Positions 44,633 through 55,125 of a stretch of DNA of 64,000 nt are shown here, piece by piece (position 1 is the first letter of the stretch; each line of letters opens with the position of its first letter). The notes beneath the pieces are model-generated. The model had not been told where the DNA came from. It did not search any database and saw only the letters and a program-made list of their open reading frames with translations. The stretch is from contig JAUZSF010000017.1 of NCBI GenBank assembly GCA_030949705.1, positions 124,001 to 188,000 of the forward strand, written 5' to 3'. This stretch comes from Robiginitomaculum sp. GTDB taxonomy: Bacteria > Pseudomonadota > Alphaproteobacteria > Caulobacterales > Maricaulaceae. Made by a program: the position numbers and the translations under genes.

Positions 44633-47422
44633 TCAAGATGATTCGGCTTCGCCACCGGTCTCGTCTTCGCCATCTTGATCATCACCGCCATCCTCGCCGG
44701 TTTCAACAATGCGTTGCACCGCCACCACCCGCTCGTCATTTTTAAGGCGAATAATGGTCACCCCGGCAGTGGCCCGCCCGGCAATGCGAATGCCGCTGAT
44801 GGGCACCCGGATCAGCTGGCCACCATCGGTGACCAGCATAATACCATCACCATCCTCGACCGGGAAAGAGGCTGCCAGGTGCGCCCCCTTCATTTTGGCA
44901 AGGCGCAGATCGTGGGCAAAAAGACCTTTGCCACCGCGTCCCGAAACCCGATATTCATAGGCCGAGGTGCGTTTGCCATAGCCATTATCAGATATGGTCA
45001 ACACAAATTGTTCGGCCGCCCCCAGGGCCAGGTCTTCATCGCCGCCATCTTCATCCTCATCGGCGATCACCGGCGTATCGGCCTCTTCGTCCTCGCCGGT
45101 GGCGCGGCGCATGGCGCTGGCATGCTTCAGATAGGCGCGGGCCTCGGCCGGGGTAATGTCCATATGGCGCAGGATCGCCATGGAGATGACTTCATCACCT
45201 TCGGCCAGACGAATGCCACGTACCCCGGTGGATGTGCGCCCGACAAACACCCGCACGGCCTCGACCGGGAAGCGGATGCATTTGCCATCCCGGGTGGTCA
45301 GCAAAACATCATCATTGGCTGAACAGGCCTGAACACCAACAATGCCGTCGCCCTCGTCCGGCTTCATGGCAATTTTGCCATTGCGCATGACATTGGCAAA
45401 ATCCGACAATTTGTTGCGCCGGATATTGCCGGATCGGGTGGCGAACATCACGTCCATTTCGGACCAGCTTGCCTCGTCCTCGGGCATGACCATGATCGAG
45501 GTAATGGTTTCGCCCTTATCCAGCGGCAGCAAATTCACCAGCGCCTTGCCCTTGGTACGCGGATCGCCCAGAGGCAAACGCCATACCTTCATGGTGTAAA
45601 CCATGCCGGTGGACGAAAAGCACAGGATCGGCGCGTGGGTCGAGGCAACGAACACCTCCGTTACATAATCCTCGTCCTTGGTGGTCATGCCGGCCCGGCC
45701 GGTGCCGCCGCGACGTTGCTCGCGATAGGTGTCCAGCGCCGTGCGCTTGGCATAGCCGCCAGCGGTGATAGTCACCACCATGTCTTCGCGGGCAATCAGG
45801 GATTCATCATCAATTTCCAGCTCGGCATCAATAATCTGGGTGCGCCGGGGTACTGCAAAGCGTTCCTTGCTGTCGCGTAATTCCTCGCGAATAATATCCA
45901 TCACCCGGTCGCGGGATTTCAGAATTTCCAGCAAATCGGCAATGGTTGCCGTAATCTTCTTGGCCTCATCGCCAATTTCCTCGCCGCCCAGCGCCGTCAG
46001 ACGCTGCAGACGCAAATCAAGGATGGCCTTGGCCTGTTCCAGAGTCAGGCGAATATCGCCATTGCCGTCCAGACGCGAGCGTGGATCGGCAATCAACTCG
46101 ACCAATGGGCCCATATCACGGGCCGGCCAGGCACGCCCCATCAGGGCTTCGCGGGCCGCCGCCGGATCAGACGCGGTGCGGATCAGCGCGATCACTTCAT
46201 CAATATTGGCAACCGCCACCGCCAGCGCCACCAGCACATGGGCGCGATCACGTGACTTGGCCAGATCAAAGCGCGTGGCCCGGGCCACCACCTCTTCGCG
46301 AAAGGCAATAAAGGCCGTGAGCATTTGCCGCAAATTCATCAATTGCGGGCGGCCCTGATCCAGCGCCAGCATATTGACACCAAAATTGGTCTGCAATTGC
46401 GAGAAACGATAAAGCTGGTTCAGCACCACTTCGGCATTGGCGTCACGCTTGATCTCGATCACCACGCGCAGGCCGTCCCGATCGGATTCGTCGCGCAGAT
46501 CGGAAATACCCTCAACCCGCTTTTCGCGCACCAGTTCGGCTATTTTCTCGATCATCGTGGCCTTGTTCACCTGATAGGGGATTTCGGTAACGATAATGGC
46601 CTCGCGGCCCTTGCGCACTTCTTCAATGGCGCATTTGGCCCGCATCACCACCGAGCCACGGCCATTGGCCAAGCCCGAACGCGCCCCTGCGCGGCCAACA
46701 ATCAGCCCGCCAGTGGGAAAATCAGGGGCCGGCACAATGTCCAGCAGGGCCAGTTCATCCAGTTCCGGATCATCAATCAGCGCCAGCGTGGCATCAACAA
46801 TTTCACCAAGGTTATGGGGCGGAATATTGGTCGCCATACCCACGGCAATGCCGCCGGCACCATTGACCAGCATATTGGGAAAACGCGCGGGCAGCACTGC
46901 CGGCTCACTTTCCGAGCCGTCATAGTTTTCAATAAAATCAACGGTATTCTTGCCAATATCGGCCAGCAAGGCCTCGGCCGGACGGCCAAGACGCACTTCG
47001 GTATAGCGCATGGCCGCGGCCCGGTCCCCATCCAGCGAGCCAAAATTGCCCTGCCCGTCCAACAAGGGCAGCGACATGGAAAAATCCTGCGCCATGCGGA
47101 CCAGCGCATCATAAATCGCCTGATCCCCATGGGGGTGATATTTACCCATCACATCGCCCACCACACGGGCGCATTTGCGGTAGGCCTTGTCGTGGGTATA
47201 GCCACTTTCATGCATGGCATAAATGATGCGCCGATGCACCGGCTTCAGGCCATCACGCACATCGGGAATGGCGCGGCTGACAATCACACTCATGGCATAA
47301 TCGAGATAGGATTTGCGCATTTCCTCGACAATGGAAATCGGCGCTACGCCTTCCTCAAAGCCCGGCCCGGCCGGCCCGCCACCTTCGGGATTATCCGGTG
47401 TTTTATCGCCTGTTTCTGTCAC
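44633..47422 (-). CDS. gyrA: DNA gyrase subunit A
   Basis: GyrA breaks and rejoins DNA during supercoiling. The 929-residue protein has the catalytic Tyr in [11 protein letters not shown], breakage-domain segments KKIT and ALGGEEIG, and the C-terminal pinwheel with the GyrA box QRRGGTGR; the C-terminal end is acidic ([18 protein letters not shown]). At the quinolone-determining site it reads [17 protein letters not shown]: Gln at the E. coli Ser83 position with Asp87 kept. It heads the gyrA-coaD-ppi-queA run, after a palindromic repeat. Confidence 0.97.
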   Translation of the reverse strand: MTETGDKTPDNPEGGGPAGPGFEEGVAPISIVEEMRKSYLDYAMSVIVSRAIPDVRDGLKPVHRRIIYAMHESGYTHDKAYRKCARVVGDVMGKYHPHGDQAIYDALVRMAQDFSMSLPLLDGQGNFGSLDGDRAAAMRYTEVRLGRPAEALLADIGKNTVDFIENYDGSESEPAVLPARFPNMLVNGAGGIAVGMATNIPPHNLGEIVDATLALIDDPELDELALLDIVPAPDFPTGGLIVGRAGARSGLANGRGSVVMRAKCAIEEVRKGREAIIVTEIPYQVNKATMIEKIAELVREKRVEGISDLRDESDRDGLRVVIEIKRDANAEVVLNQLYRFSQLQTNFGVNMLALDQGRPQLMNLRQMLTAFIAFREEVVARATRFDLAKSRDRAHVLVALAVAVANIDEVIALIRTASDPAAAREALMGRAWPARDMGPLVELIADPRSRLDGNGDIRLTLEQAKAILDLRLQRLTALGGEEIGDEAKKITATIADLLEILKSRDRVMDIIREELRDSKERFAVPRRTQIIDAELEIDDESLIAREDMVVTITAGGYAKRTALDTYREQRRGGTGRAGMTTKDEDYVTEVFVASTHAPILCFSSTGMVYTMKVWRLPLGDPRTKGKALVNLLPLDKGETITSIMVMPEDEASWSEMDVMFATRSGNIRRNKLSDFANVMRNGKIAMKPDEGDGIVGVQACSANDDVLLTTRDGKCIRFPVEAVRVFVGRTSTGVRGIRLAEGDEVISMAILRHMDITPAEARAYLKHASAMRRATGEDEEADTPVIADEDEDGGDEDLALGAAEQFVLTISDNGYGKRTSAYEYRVSGRGGKGLFAHDLRLAKMKGAHLAASFPVEDGDGIMLVTDGGQLIRVPISGIRIAGRATAGVTIIRLKNDERVVAVQRIVETGEDGGDDQDGEDETGGEAESS

Positions 47423-47592
47423 TGCGTAATCCCCTAAAAATCTTTACAAAAACACCGCCCGTTCAGTGCCTTTCGACTGACCTCGAATCGGGCAGCATTT
47501 AAGGGATTATCCTAGCAGCATGCCCCTCTGTGGACCAGTGCCGGGCATGGGGAAATACGGGGGTATTTTTCTTGCAAAATGACCCAACGCCT

Positions 47593-47671
47593 GTCATTGC
47601 CCGGCGTGTCCGGGCAATCCAGAAAACGGTCAAACCTGCAACTGGATCACCCGAATAAATCGGGTGATGAC
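47593..47671 (+). repeat. Extragenic palindromic (BIME-like) element
   Basis: Two palindromes: GTCATTGCCCGGCGTGTCCG/GGCAATCCAG and CTGGATCACCCG/CGGGTGATGAC, the ends being inverse to each other. It lies in the 300-base gap between ssb and gyrA (47423-47723), which otherwise shows nothing clear. It is the best preserved copy of the family. Confidence 0.82.
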
Positions 47672-47723
47672 ACAAGACGTTAACAGCTATGTTCTTGGCC
47701 GTTTCCTATTCGCATACGCCCCT

Positions 47724-48212
47724 CTAAAAGGGGATGTCGTCATCCATGTCGCGGTCAAAGCTTTCGGGCTGACTACCGCCCTGCCCACCGCCACTACCAG
47801 AAGATGAGCCACCGCCCCCATAGGAGCCGCCACCACCCCCATAGGAGCCACCGCCGCCTTCACCGCGACTGTCCAGCATTTGCAGCTCGCCGCGAAAACG
47901 GTTCAGCACGATCTCGGTGGTGTATTTGTCCTGGCCGTCGCGGTCCTGCCATTTGCGGGTGGTCAATTGCCCCTCGACATACACTTTGGAGCCTTTTTTG
48001 AGATAGTTTTCAGCCACCCGGGCCAGATGCTCATTAAAGATCACCACCCGGTGCCATTCGGTTTTTTCGCGCCGCTCGCCAGACTGTTTGTCTTTCCAGC
48101 TTTCAGACGTGGCAATACGCAGATTGACCACCGGATCGCCATTATTCATGCGCCGCACTTCGGGGTCTGCCCCCAGATTACCCACCAGAATGACCTTGTT
48201 TACACCCGCCAT
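47724..48212 (-). CDS. ssb: Single-stranded DNA-binding protein
   Basis: SSB coats single-stranded DNA and recruits repair and replication proteins, including the HolC subunit encoded in this window. The 162-residue protein has the OB fold ([40 protein letters not shown]), a Gly/Ser-rich linker, and the C-terminal partner-binding tip DMDDDIPF. It is divergent from uvrA, a conserved pairing. Confidence 0.96.
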   Translation of the reverse strand: MAGVNKVILVGNLGADPEVRRMNNGDPVVNLRIATSESWKDKQSGERREKTEWHRVVIFNEHLARVAENYLKKGSKVYVEGQLTTRKWQDRDGQDKYTTEIVLNRFRGELQMLDSRGEGGGGSYGGGGGSYGGGGSSSGSGGGQGGSQPESFDRDMDDDIPF

Positions 48213-48398
48213 TTTTTTCTCCCCTGTCTGGCCATGCCATCCGGCCAGTCTCTGAATTTTGATTCTGAGCGATTGTTCACGTTCGCAACCTCACGTCTAG
48301 CTTAAAACGCAATCCACATGCAAAACCTGTATACGCCTCTCGAAACTCTTCTCTGTCCATGCTTATCTGCGCGGCATTGCCGGTGGACACACCTTATT

Positions 48399-48413
48399 GT
48401 TCACTTTATGTTC
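48399..48413 (+). promoter_or_regulatory. LexA (SOS) box upstream of uvrA
   Basis: GTTC at 48399-48402 and GTTC at 48410-48413 are separated by exactly seven bases, the GTTC-N7-GTTC box of alphaproteobacterial LexA. It ends 29 bases before the uvrA ATG, where LexA could block transcription. Confidence 0.82.
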
Positions 48414-48442
48414 CATTCGTCAAGTGAGTCGCAAAAGTGCCT

Positions 48443-51300
48443 ATGTCTGATCCTTTAAAGTTTATTCGCGTTATTGGCGCGCGCGAACATAATCTGCGCG
48501 GCGTCAATGTGGACATTCCCCGTGACAAGTTGGTGGTGATCACCGGCCTGTCCGGTTCGGGTAAGTCCTCATTGGCGTTTGATACCATCTATGCCGAAGG
48601 CCAGCGCCGCTATGTGGAAAGCCTGTCGGCCTATGCGCGGCAATTTCTGGAACTGATGTCCAAACCGGATGTGGAGAGCATTGAGGGCCTGTCCCCGGCC
48701 ATTTCCATTGAACAGAAAACCACCTCGCGCAATCCGCGCTCCACCGTGGGCACAGTAACCGAAATTTACGACTATATGCGTCTCCTCTGGGCGCGTATTG
48801 GTGTGCCTTATTCCCCGGCCACGGGACTACCTATCGAGAGCCAGACCATCAGCCAGATGGTGGATATCCTGATGGCGCTTCCCGAAGGCACGCGGCTCTA
48901 TCTGCTGGCCCCGATTGTGCGTGGCCGCAAGGGGGAATTTCGCAAAGAGTTTGCCGACCTGATGAAACAGGGCTTTGCGCGCCTGAAAGTAAATGGCGAA
49001 TTTTACGCCATTGAAGATGCCCCGGAACTGGACAAGAAATACAAGCACAATATCGACGTGGTGGTGGACCGGCTGGTCATCCGCGAAGGACTGGAATCGC
49101 GCCTGGCCGACAGTCTGGAAACCGCCTTGCGGTTGGCCGATGGCCTGGCCGTGGCCGAAATGGCCGATCCACCCAAAGACGGCGAAGACCGCCTTTTGTT
49201 TTCTGAAAAATTCGCCTGCCCGGTGTCCGGTTTTACCATTGCCGAGATCGAACCGCGCCTATTTTCATTCAACAACCCGTTTGGTGCCTGTCCGTCGTGT
49301 GATGGGCTGGGCCAACGGCTGGAATTTGATGCCGCTCTGGTGGTGCCGGACGAGGAAAAAACCCTTGAAAAAGGGGCCATCAAGCCCTGGTCATCGGGCA
49401 CGTCGCGCATGTATCGCCAGACGCTGGAGGCATTGTGCCGCCACTATGGCGCCGACATGAATGTGCCCTGGTATGACCTGGACGAGACGTTTCGCCAAAA
49501 GCTGCTTTATGGCACCGGCAAGGAGGTTTTGCGCTTTGTCTATACCGAGGGCAAACGCAAGTTCGAGACCGAGAAAACCTTTGAAGGGGTCGTGCCCAAT
49601 CTGGAGCGACGCTGGCGCGAAACCGACAGCAGCTGGGTGCGCGACGAGCTGGGTAAATATCAATCCGCCGCCCCCTGCCCGGCCTGTCATGCCAAGCGGC
49701 TAAAGCCCGAGGCGCTGGCGGTAAAGCTGGGCGGGCTGGATATTTCCGAAGCCACGGCCAAATCCATTGCCGAGGCCAATGACTGGTTTCTGGCCCTGGA
49801 AGATACCCTCACCGACAAGCAAAAATCCATTGGCGAGCGGGTCTTGAAAGAAATCCGCGAGCGCCTGTCTTTCCTGAACAAGGTCGGGTTGGATTATCTC
49901 TCCCTTAGCCGCTCCTCCGGCACGCTGTCTGGCGGCGAAAGCCAGCGCATTCGTCTGGCCAGTCAGATCGGGTCGGGGCTGACCGGCGTGCTCTATGTAT
50001 TGGACGAGCCCAGCATCGGCCTGCACCAGCGCGATAATGCGCGCCTGTTGGAGACATTGAAAAATCTCCGCGATCTGGGCAATTCGGTGCTGGTGGTCGA
50101 ACATGATGAAGAAGCCATATTGACTGCCGATCACGTCATCGACATGGGCCCGTTGGCAGGCGTTCATGGCGGCGAAGTGGTGGCACAAGGCACCCCGGCC
50201 AAAATTCTGAAAAGCAAAAAAATCCCTGACCGGTCAGTATTTAAGCGGCAAGAAATCTGTACCCGTTCCCGCCAAACGGCGCGAACCCAATCCGCGCAAG
50301 ATATTGCGTCTGGAAGGGGCGTGCGGCAATAATCTGAAAAACGTTACGGCGGAATTTCCGCTGGGCCTGTTTATCTGCGTTACCGGGGTGTCGGGGGGGC
50401 GGCAAGTCCACCCTGACCGTTGAAACCCTCTATAAGGCCGTGGCCCGCAAGCTCAATGGTGGCTCGAAACTACCGATGAAGCATGACTTTCTGGAAGGCG
50501 TGGAACATCTGGACAAGGTGATCGACATTGACCAATCGCCCATTGGCCGCACGCCGCGATCCAATCCGGCGACCTATACCGGGGCGTTCACCCCCATTCG
50601 CGACTGGTTTGCCGGCCTGCCCGAGGCCAAAACCCGTGGTTACAAGCCCGGGCGGTTTTCCTTCAACGTCAAGGGCGGGCGGTGCGAGGCTTGTCAGGGC
50701 GATGGCGTGATCAAGATTGAAATGCACTTTTTGCCCGATGTGTATGTTGAATGCGATGTGTGCAAGGGCGCGCGCTATAACCGCGAAACCCTGGAGGTTT
50801 TGTTCAAGGGTAAATCCATCGCCGATGTGTTGCACATGACCGTGGACGAGGCCGCGCAGTTTTTCAAGGCAGTGCCCAGCGTGCGCGATAAAATGCTGAC
50901 CCTGCAGCGGGTTGGCCTTGGCTATATCCATGTGGGACAGCAGGCCACCACGCTGTCTGGCGGCGAGGCCCAGCGGGTCAAACTCTCCAAAGAACTGTCC
51001 AAGCGGGCCACCGGCCGCACGCTGTATATATTGGACGAGCCCACCACGGGCCTGCATTTTGAGGACGTGCGCAAACTGTTGGAAGTGTTGCAGGAACTGG
51101 TGGAGAACGGCAATACGGTAGTGGTGATCGAACACAATCTGGATGTCATCAAACAGGCCGACTGGATTTTGGACCTGGGCCCCGAAGGCGGCGATGGCGG
51201 GGGGGAGATCGTGGTCGATGGCACCCCCGAAGACGTGGCCAAATGCCAGGAAAGCTGGACCGGGCGGTATCTTAAGCCTCTGTTGATGCGCCCGGCTTGA
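48443..51300 (+). CDS. uvrA: Excinuclease ABC subunit A, two frameshifts
   Basis: UvrA is the damage-sensing ATPase of nucleotide excision repair. From ATG 48443 it reads [20 protein letters not shown] with Walker [13 protein letters not shown], zinc-finger CPSCDGLG and CPACHAKRL, signature [15 protein letters not shown]; the second half has [28 protein letters not shown] and [14 protein letters not shown]. Frame breaks at the A run 50216-50222 (seven, six needed; [12 protein letters not shown] resumes) and G run 50393-50399 (seven, six needed; restores [12 protein letters not shown]). Corrected length about 951 residues. Start GTG 48437 is also possible. Confidence 0.95.
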
Positions 51301-52219
51301 GACCTCGCAAACGCCACCACAGGAACAGCGAAACGGCCAGGGCCAGCCCGCCCTGAACAAAGCTTTCTGCCCCCAATTGTTTGGGCTGTGTGCTCAGCTC
51401 GTAAGCGGTGTTCAACCCGGCCAGCGGATCCGAGGCCTCGCCCGTGCCCAAAATGACCGCCAGCGTGACGCCAAATACGATGGCGTTAAATGCCCCGTGC
51501 ATGCCCGCCGCACCGATGATGGAGCGCTCGCCCAAAGCATAAAGCCCCAGCATAGTTCCCATCAGAGTCACCGCGAGGATGGACACCACCCCGGCCAGGA
51601 CATTGCCAAAAAACAGAAAATGCACATGCAGGGAGCCAAAAAAGAGGGCACTGGCCACCAGCCCCGCCAGACGGCCATGGCGCAGGGCAATGCTGGACAT
51701 CACCCAGCCCCGGCAGATCACTTCCTCGGCGGCGCTTTGCAGCAACAGGCCAAAGACCAGCACTGCAAACACCAGTATCGTTTGCGGGCGCATCAGGATT
51801 TCCCACGAAAATGGCCCGGCATTGGCTGCCTCTTCGGGTACCAGCCCCAATGTAAAGGCGGCGACCAGCACCAATGCCAGGGCAAACATGCCCCCCCAGA
51901 ACAGGCCGCGTCCATAGCGGCCCAGCGCCCCGCGCCAGATAATGCCGGCACTGGCCAGATCGCGCCGCTCATAGAGCTTCAGCCAGAGCAGCGCCGCCCC
52001 GGCAAATACGCTGAACATCACATAAAGCGTCACCAGAATGATCAGACCCGCGCCCTGCCCGCCCAGGGCATTTCCCGCCAACAGGGCCGGTGCCATAATG
52101 AAAAATAAAAATGGCGCGGTCGCCAGATTAGCAATCAGCCAGAATGCCCAAAGCAGGAAAAACGCAGCCCAAACCGGGGTTGACCGGGCCTCTTTACCCG
52201 GGGCGGCAAAAACATTCAT
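51272..52219 (-). CDS. CPBP-type intramembrane metalloprotease (second copy)
   Basis: A polytopic membrane protein of 315 residues in the CPBP/CAAX-protease (ABI) family. Motifs are complete: [14 protein letters not shown] (EE-x-x-x-R), a His in [14 protein letters not shown], and [10 protein letters not shown] (H-x-x-x-N). Members cleave or process substrates within the membrane; the substrate here is unknown. Its TGA overlaps the 3' end of uvrA by 29 bases on the opposite strand, and its start overlaps the preceding gene by four bases. Last gene of an alternating membrane cassette. Confidence 0.88.
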   Translation of the reverse strand: MNVFAAPGKEARSTPVWAAFFLLWAFWLIANLATAPFLFFIMAPALLAGNALGGQGAGLIILVTLYVMFSVFAGAALLWLKLYERRDLASAGIIWRGALGRYGRGLFWGGMFALALVLVAAFTLGLVPEEAANAGPFSWEILMRPQTILVFAVLVFGLLLQSAAEEVICRGWVMSSIALRHGRLAGLVASALFFGSLHVHFLFFGNVLAGVVSILAVTLMGTMLGLYALGERSIIGAAGMHGAFNAIVFGVTLAVILGTGEASDPLAGLNTAYELSTQPKQLGAESFVQGGLALAVSLFLWWRLRGLKPGASTEA

Positions 52220-53214
52220 GTTTCTTTCTTGTCCTCAGGGGCGGCCGCCTCATCCGGATCCGGTTCTGTAATGGGGGCCTCAGACACAGATGGTTTTGCT
52301 GCCTCTTCCTGGCTGACCACCAGACAAGCCCCCACCCCGGCGCCCATGGCATAGCGAATATATTCCACCACCAACCCGGTGATGGTGATAATCAGCAGCG
52401 GCACAGCGGCCAACGCCACATAGGCCCCGACATTGGCCATGTCGGGTTCCTGCCAGCCAAACATGGCCACCCCAATGCCCAAAAACGGCAAGGACACCAG
52501 CAGTGAGACAAAAAGAAGGCCGATGGACATGGCCAGCAATACAAAAAATTGCAGCACATAGGCGAAAAACAGCCCCCAGAAATGCCCCTTGCTGACGGCA
52601 AAGGTTTCAAAAACCTGGATTTTACCCCGTTGAAAGGTCAGCGCGGGGGCCGGGGCCAAACGCACCGAAGCCCAGACAATGCCGCCCAGCCAGATCACCC
52701 CATAGGCGATGGACATAATCACAAACAAACCAGCATTGCCGCTTTGTTTCATGACGGCGGCAAGACCGATCAGAATGCCCAGCGGCAACAGGGAAAACAG
52801 AATGCCAAAAAACAGCACAACGCCGACGGCAATCATCGAGACCAGCACCTGCAGCTCTGGCTCGCCAAAGCGCAAACCGAACCATTTGCCGCCATACTCC
52901 CCCTTAATCATCCAGCGCAACAGGGCGGTATAGATGGATATAAAAACGGGCAGAAAAAACAGGCTGGATAACAGGCCGATCGCCTGAAAAGTATTGCCCA
53001 ATGACTGAATTTGTAAATTAAATTCGGTCGTTTCCGGCGTGGTCTCCAGCAAGATTGGCAAAGCCTTGATGAGGAAAGGAGCCATAATGGCGAATACCCC
53101 GGCCAGCAAGATCATTCGCACGACCACATAAACGATTCCCAGGGTACGCAAGGTGCCTTTGCCCTCTCTTTTGTCGAAGACAAAAAAGGCGGCCTTATCT
53201 GCAGAAAAACTCAT
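52216..53214 (-). CDS. Polytopic membrane protein, paralogue C of the cassette
   Basis: A protein of 332 residues with about six membrane segments and an acidic, Pro-rich cytoplasmic tail (residues about 300-332). I do not recognise a named domain. It shares two blocks with the other two polytopic proteins of the cluster: FGEPELQVLV (about residue 122) and SKGHFWGLFF (about 210). The gene overlaps both CPBP genes by four bases, so expression is coupled. The general look is of glycerophosphodiesterase-membrane-like proteins, but that is a guess. Confidence 0.7.
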   Translation of the reverse strand: MSFSADKAAFFVFDKREGKGTLRTLGIVYVVVRMILLAGVFAIMAPFLIKALPILLETTPETTEFNLQIQSLGNTFQAIGLLSSLFFLPVFISIYTALLRWMIKGEYGGKWFGLRFGEPELQVLVSMIAVGVVLFFGILFSLLPLGILIGLAAVMKQSGNAGLFVIMSIAYGVIWLGGIVWASVRLAPAPALTFQRGKIQVFETFAVSKGHFWGLFFAYVLQFFVLLAMSIGLLFVSLLVSLPFLGIGVAMFGWQEPDMANVGAYVALAAVPLLIITITGLVVEYIRYAMGAGVGACLVVSQEEAAKPSVSEAPITEPDPDEAAAPEDKKET

Positions 53215-54158
53215 GCGGATTTCTCCTCTTTCTTCTTCCCGGGGCGCAAAAACCAGAGCACCCCAAGGAACAACACGATGCTGACCACCAGACTGCCTTC
53301 GGGGCCAAAGCTGCTGCCCGTAAGCCAGTCCGCCGCACCGGCCTTGTTATCAAAATCCACAATCAGGGCCGGCACATCCACGGTACTGCCGCTGACATCC
53401 AGCCCAAAGCCCAGCCCCAGCAGCCAGTTCCAGGCCCCATGAAATCCGCAAACCCCCAACAGTGAGCCTTCGCGCACCGCATAGAGCGATAAAAACAAAC
53501 CAACCAACACGATATTGGCCATGGCAATCCAGTTGACATGATCCAGACCTTCATTACCCAGATGCAAAGCGGCAAAAATGGTGGAGTTGACGATAATCGC
53601 AACCACCAGGCCCCAGCGCGCCGCCATGGCCGAAAGCACCCAGCCACGCATCATGATCTCCTCGGTCGAGCCCTGTACAATAAACCCGGCAAAAAGCAGG
53701 GCAATCATTAAAAGAGCCCCGGGCGCGTGTAACGCCGGCGCCAAGGCGGCAATATCATAACCGCCCAGCGCAAAAATGGTGAAAACTGCAATCGCGTTGA
53801 AAACAAGCCCCACCACCAGGCCGCGAACAAAACGGCCAAGGGCCTTTTGCCGGCGCAGGCCCATGCTGGCCAAAGGGCGGTTTTCCACAAACCGTACCCA
53901 CAGTACCATGGCCAGCGCACTGAAACCAAAAATGACGACCAGCATATAAAGAAGATTGGTCGGCATGGATGGTTCCTGCAGATCGATACCGGGCAACGCC
54001 ATGCCCAATATACTGCTGAGCACCTGGACACTCCCCATGACCAGTACGGCAACCACCCAGACCAGCGCCGCATACACCGGGTGCAAGCGCGGATGCGGTC
54101 CATAATCCCCATAGGGCTGAGCCTTTATCCTGCGTGGCGTTTTCTCTGTTACAGCCAT
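53211..54158 (-). CDS. CPBP-type intramembrane metalloprotease (first copy)
   Basis: A second CPBP protein of 315 residues. Its motifs are EEIMMRGWVLSAMAARWG, FAALHLGNEG and CGFHGAWNWLLGL, again the complete catalytic set. Between motifs lie conserved membrane segments; the C-terminus has DWLTGSSFGPEGSLVV, then a last membrane helix and a Lys/Glu tail. It is placed between two polytopic paralogues and overlaps the next gene by four bases, so it belongs to the same operon. Distinct from the other copy in sequence outside the motifs. Confidence 0.88.
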   Translation of the reverse strand: MAVTEKTPRRIKAQPYGDYGPHPRLHPVYAALVWVVAVLVMGSVQVLSSILGMALPGIDLQEPSMPTNLLYMLVVIFGFSALAMVLWVRFVENRPLASMGLRRQKALGRFVRGLVVGLVFNAIAVFTIFALGGYDIAALAPALHAPGALLMIALLFAGFIVQGSTEEIMMRGWVLSAMAARWGLVVAIIVNSTIFAALHLGNEGLDHVNWIAMANIVLVGLFLSLYAVREGSLLGVCGFHGAWNWLLGLGFGLDVSGSTVDVPALIVDFDNKAGAADWLTGSSFGPEGSLVVSIVLFLGVLWFLRPGKKKEEKSA

Positions 54159-54179
54159 GAGTTTCTCCTATGAGCGTGA

Positions 54180-55125
54180 TTATCGGCGTTGCGTCGATGT
54201 TTTTTGCTTGAGGGTTTGCACCGCAAATAAAGAGGCACCGGTATAAACCGCCACCTGAAACACGCTGATAATGGTGCCCGCCAGGACCACCCAGGCCACT
54301 GCAATAATCGTTTTCTGGCTTAACAGGGATTCCTGTATCAGCGCCCGTATATCCGCCGGCTCCATATTTTTCAGAATGTTCGGATCCCCGATCCAGCCGG
54401 TGGCCTGTTGCATATAAAACAGAATATTGGCTGGCGTGGTGATGGCAAACGAAACCAGGCTGAAAAGGATAATCAGGACCGAAAAGCTGAGAAACAATAC
54501 CCAGAAATGTCCCCGTGTCAGTGACCAGCTCTGCCAGAGCACCATTTTCTTTTGCGCATAAACCTGCGCGAACATCAGCGAGAAACGCACCCCCAGCACG
54601 ATCATGATCAGCGGGATCCCCATGATCGCCACCATAATCACCGTCATGGAAAGGGCCTGCACATTCAAAACGACCGCCAAGCGAATCAAGGGGGCAATCA
54701 CGGCCACGGGCACGACAAACACAATGATCAGAAACAGCCAGTTTGCCAGATATTGGCGTACTTCATCGGCACCAAAGCGAAAGGCGAAAAACACCCCCTT
54801 TACCCCTTCACCGGCACGGTACCGATAGAGCGCAGCGCGCATCAGAGCACCCGGAATCATAGCCACAAGCAAAACCGCAATATTGACAGGCAAAATGGTG
54901 TGAACAAAGTCGATCTGTGGTTTTTCGCCATTTATGGCGTCTTGAAAAATGGGCCAGAGAACCTGGCTGCCCCACCACACCACACCACCCCAAAGCACCA
55001 GATTGGCCAGAAAAAAAGGGGATGCCCACCTTGGTCAATAAAAGCAGCCAATCCGATTTTAGCCCGGCAAATCCTGCATTGAGAATGTCCCCAATTTCCA
55101 GATCAGACGGGGCGGTATCGCTCAT
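54180..55125 (-). CDS. Polytopic membrane protein, paralogue B of the cassette, frameshifted
   Basis: Corrected, this is a protein of about 314 residues with about six membrane segments. It starts MSDTAPSDLEIGDILNAGFA at 55125 and breaks at the A run 55011-55017 (seven, six needed on the minus strand as T) in GIPFFLANLVLWGGVVWW. It shares FGADEVRQYL (near residue 125) and TRGHFWVLFL (near 205) with the neighbours. No catalytic motif is seen. ATGA overlap with paralogue A. Function unknown. Confidence 0.7.

Noticed and set aside
46325-47437. Antisense frame across gyrA
   Set aside because: A shadow frame with composition expected from reverse reading of gyrA.
48270-48290. Second LexA box for ssb (GTTCAC-GTTC)
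   Set aside because: The two GTTC words are separated by two bases, not seven.
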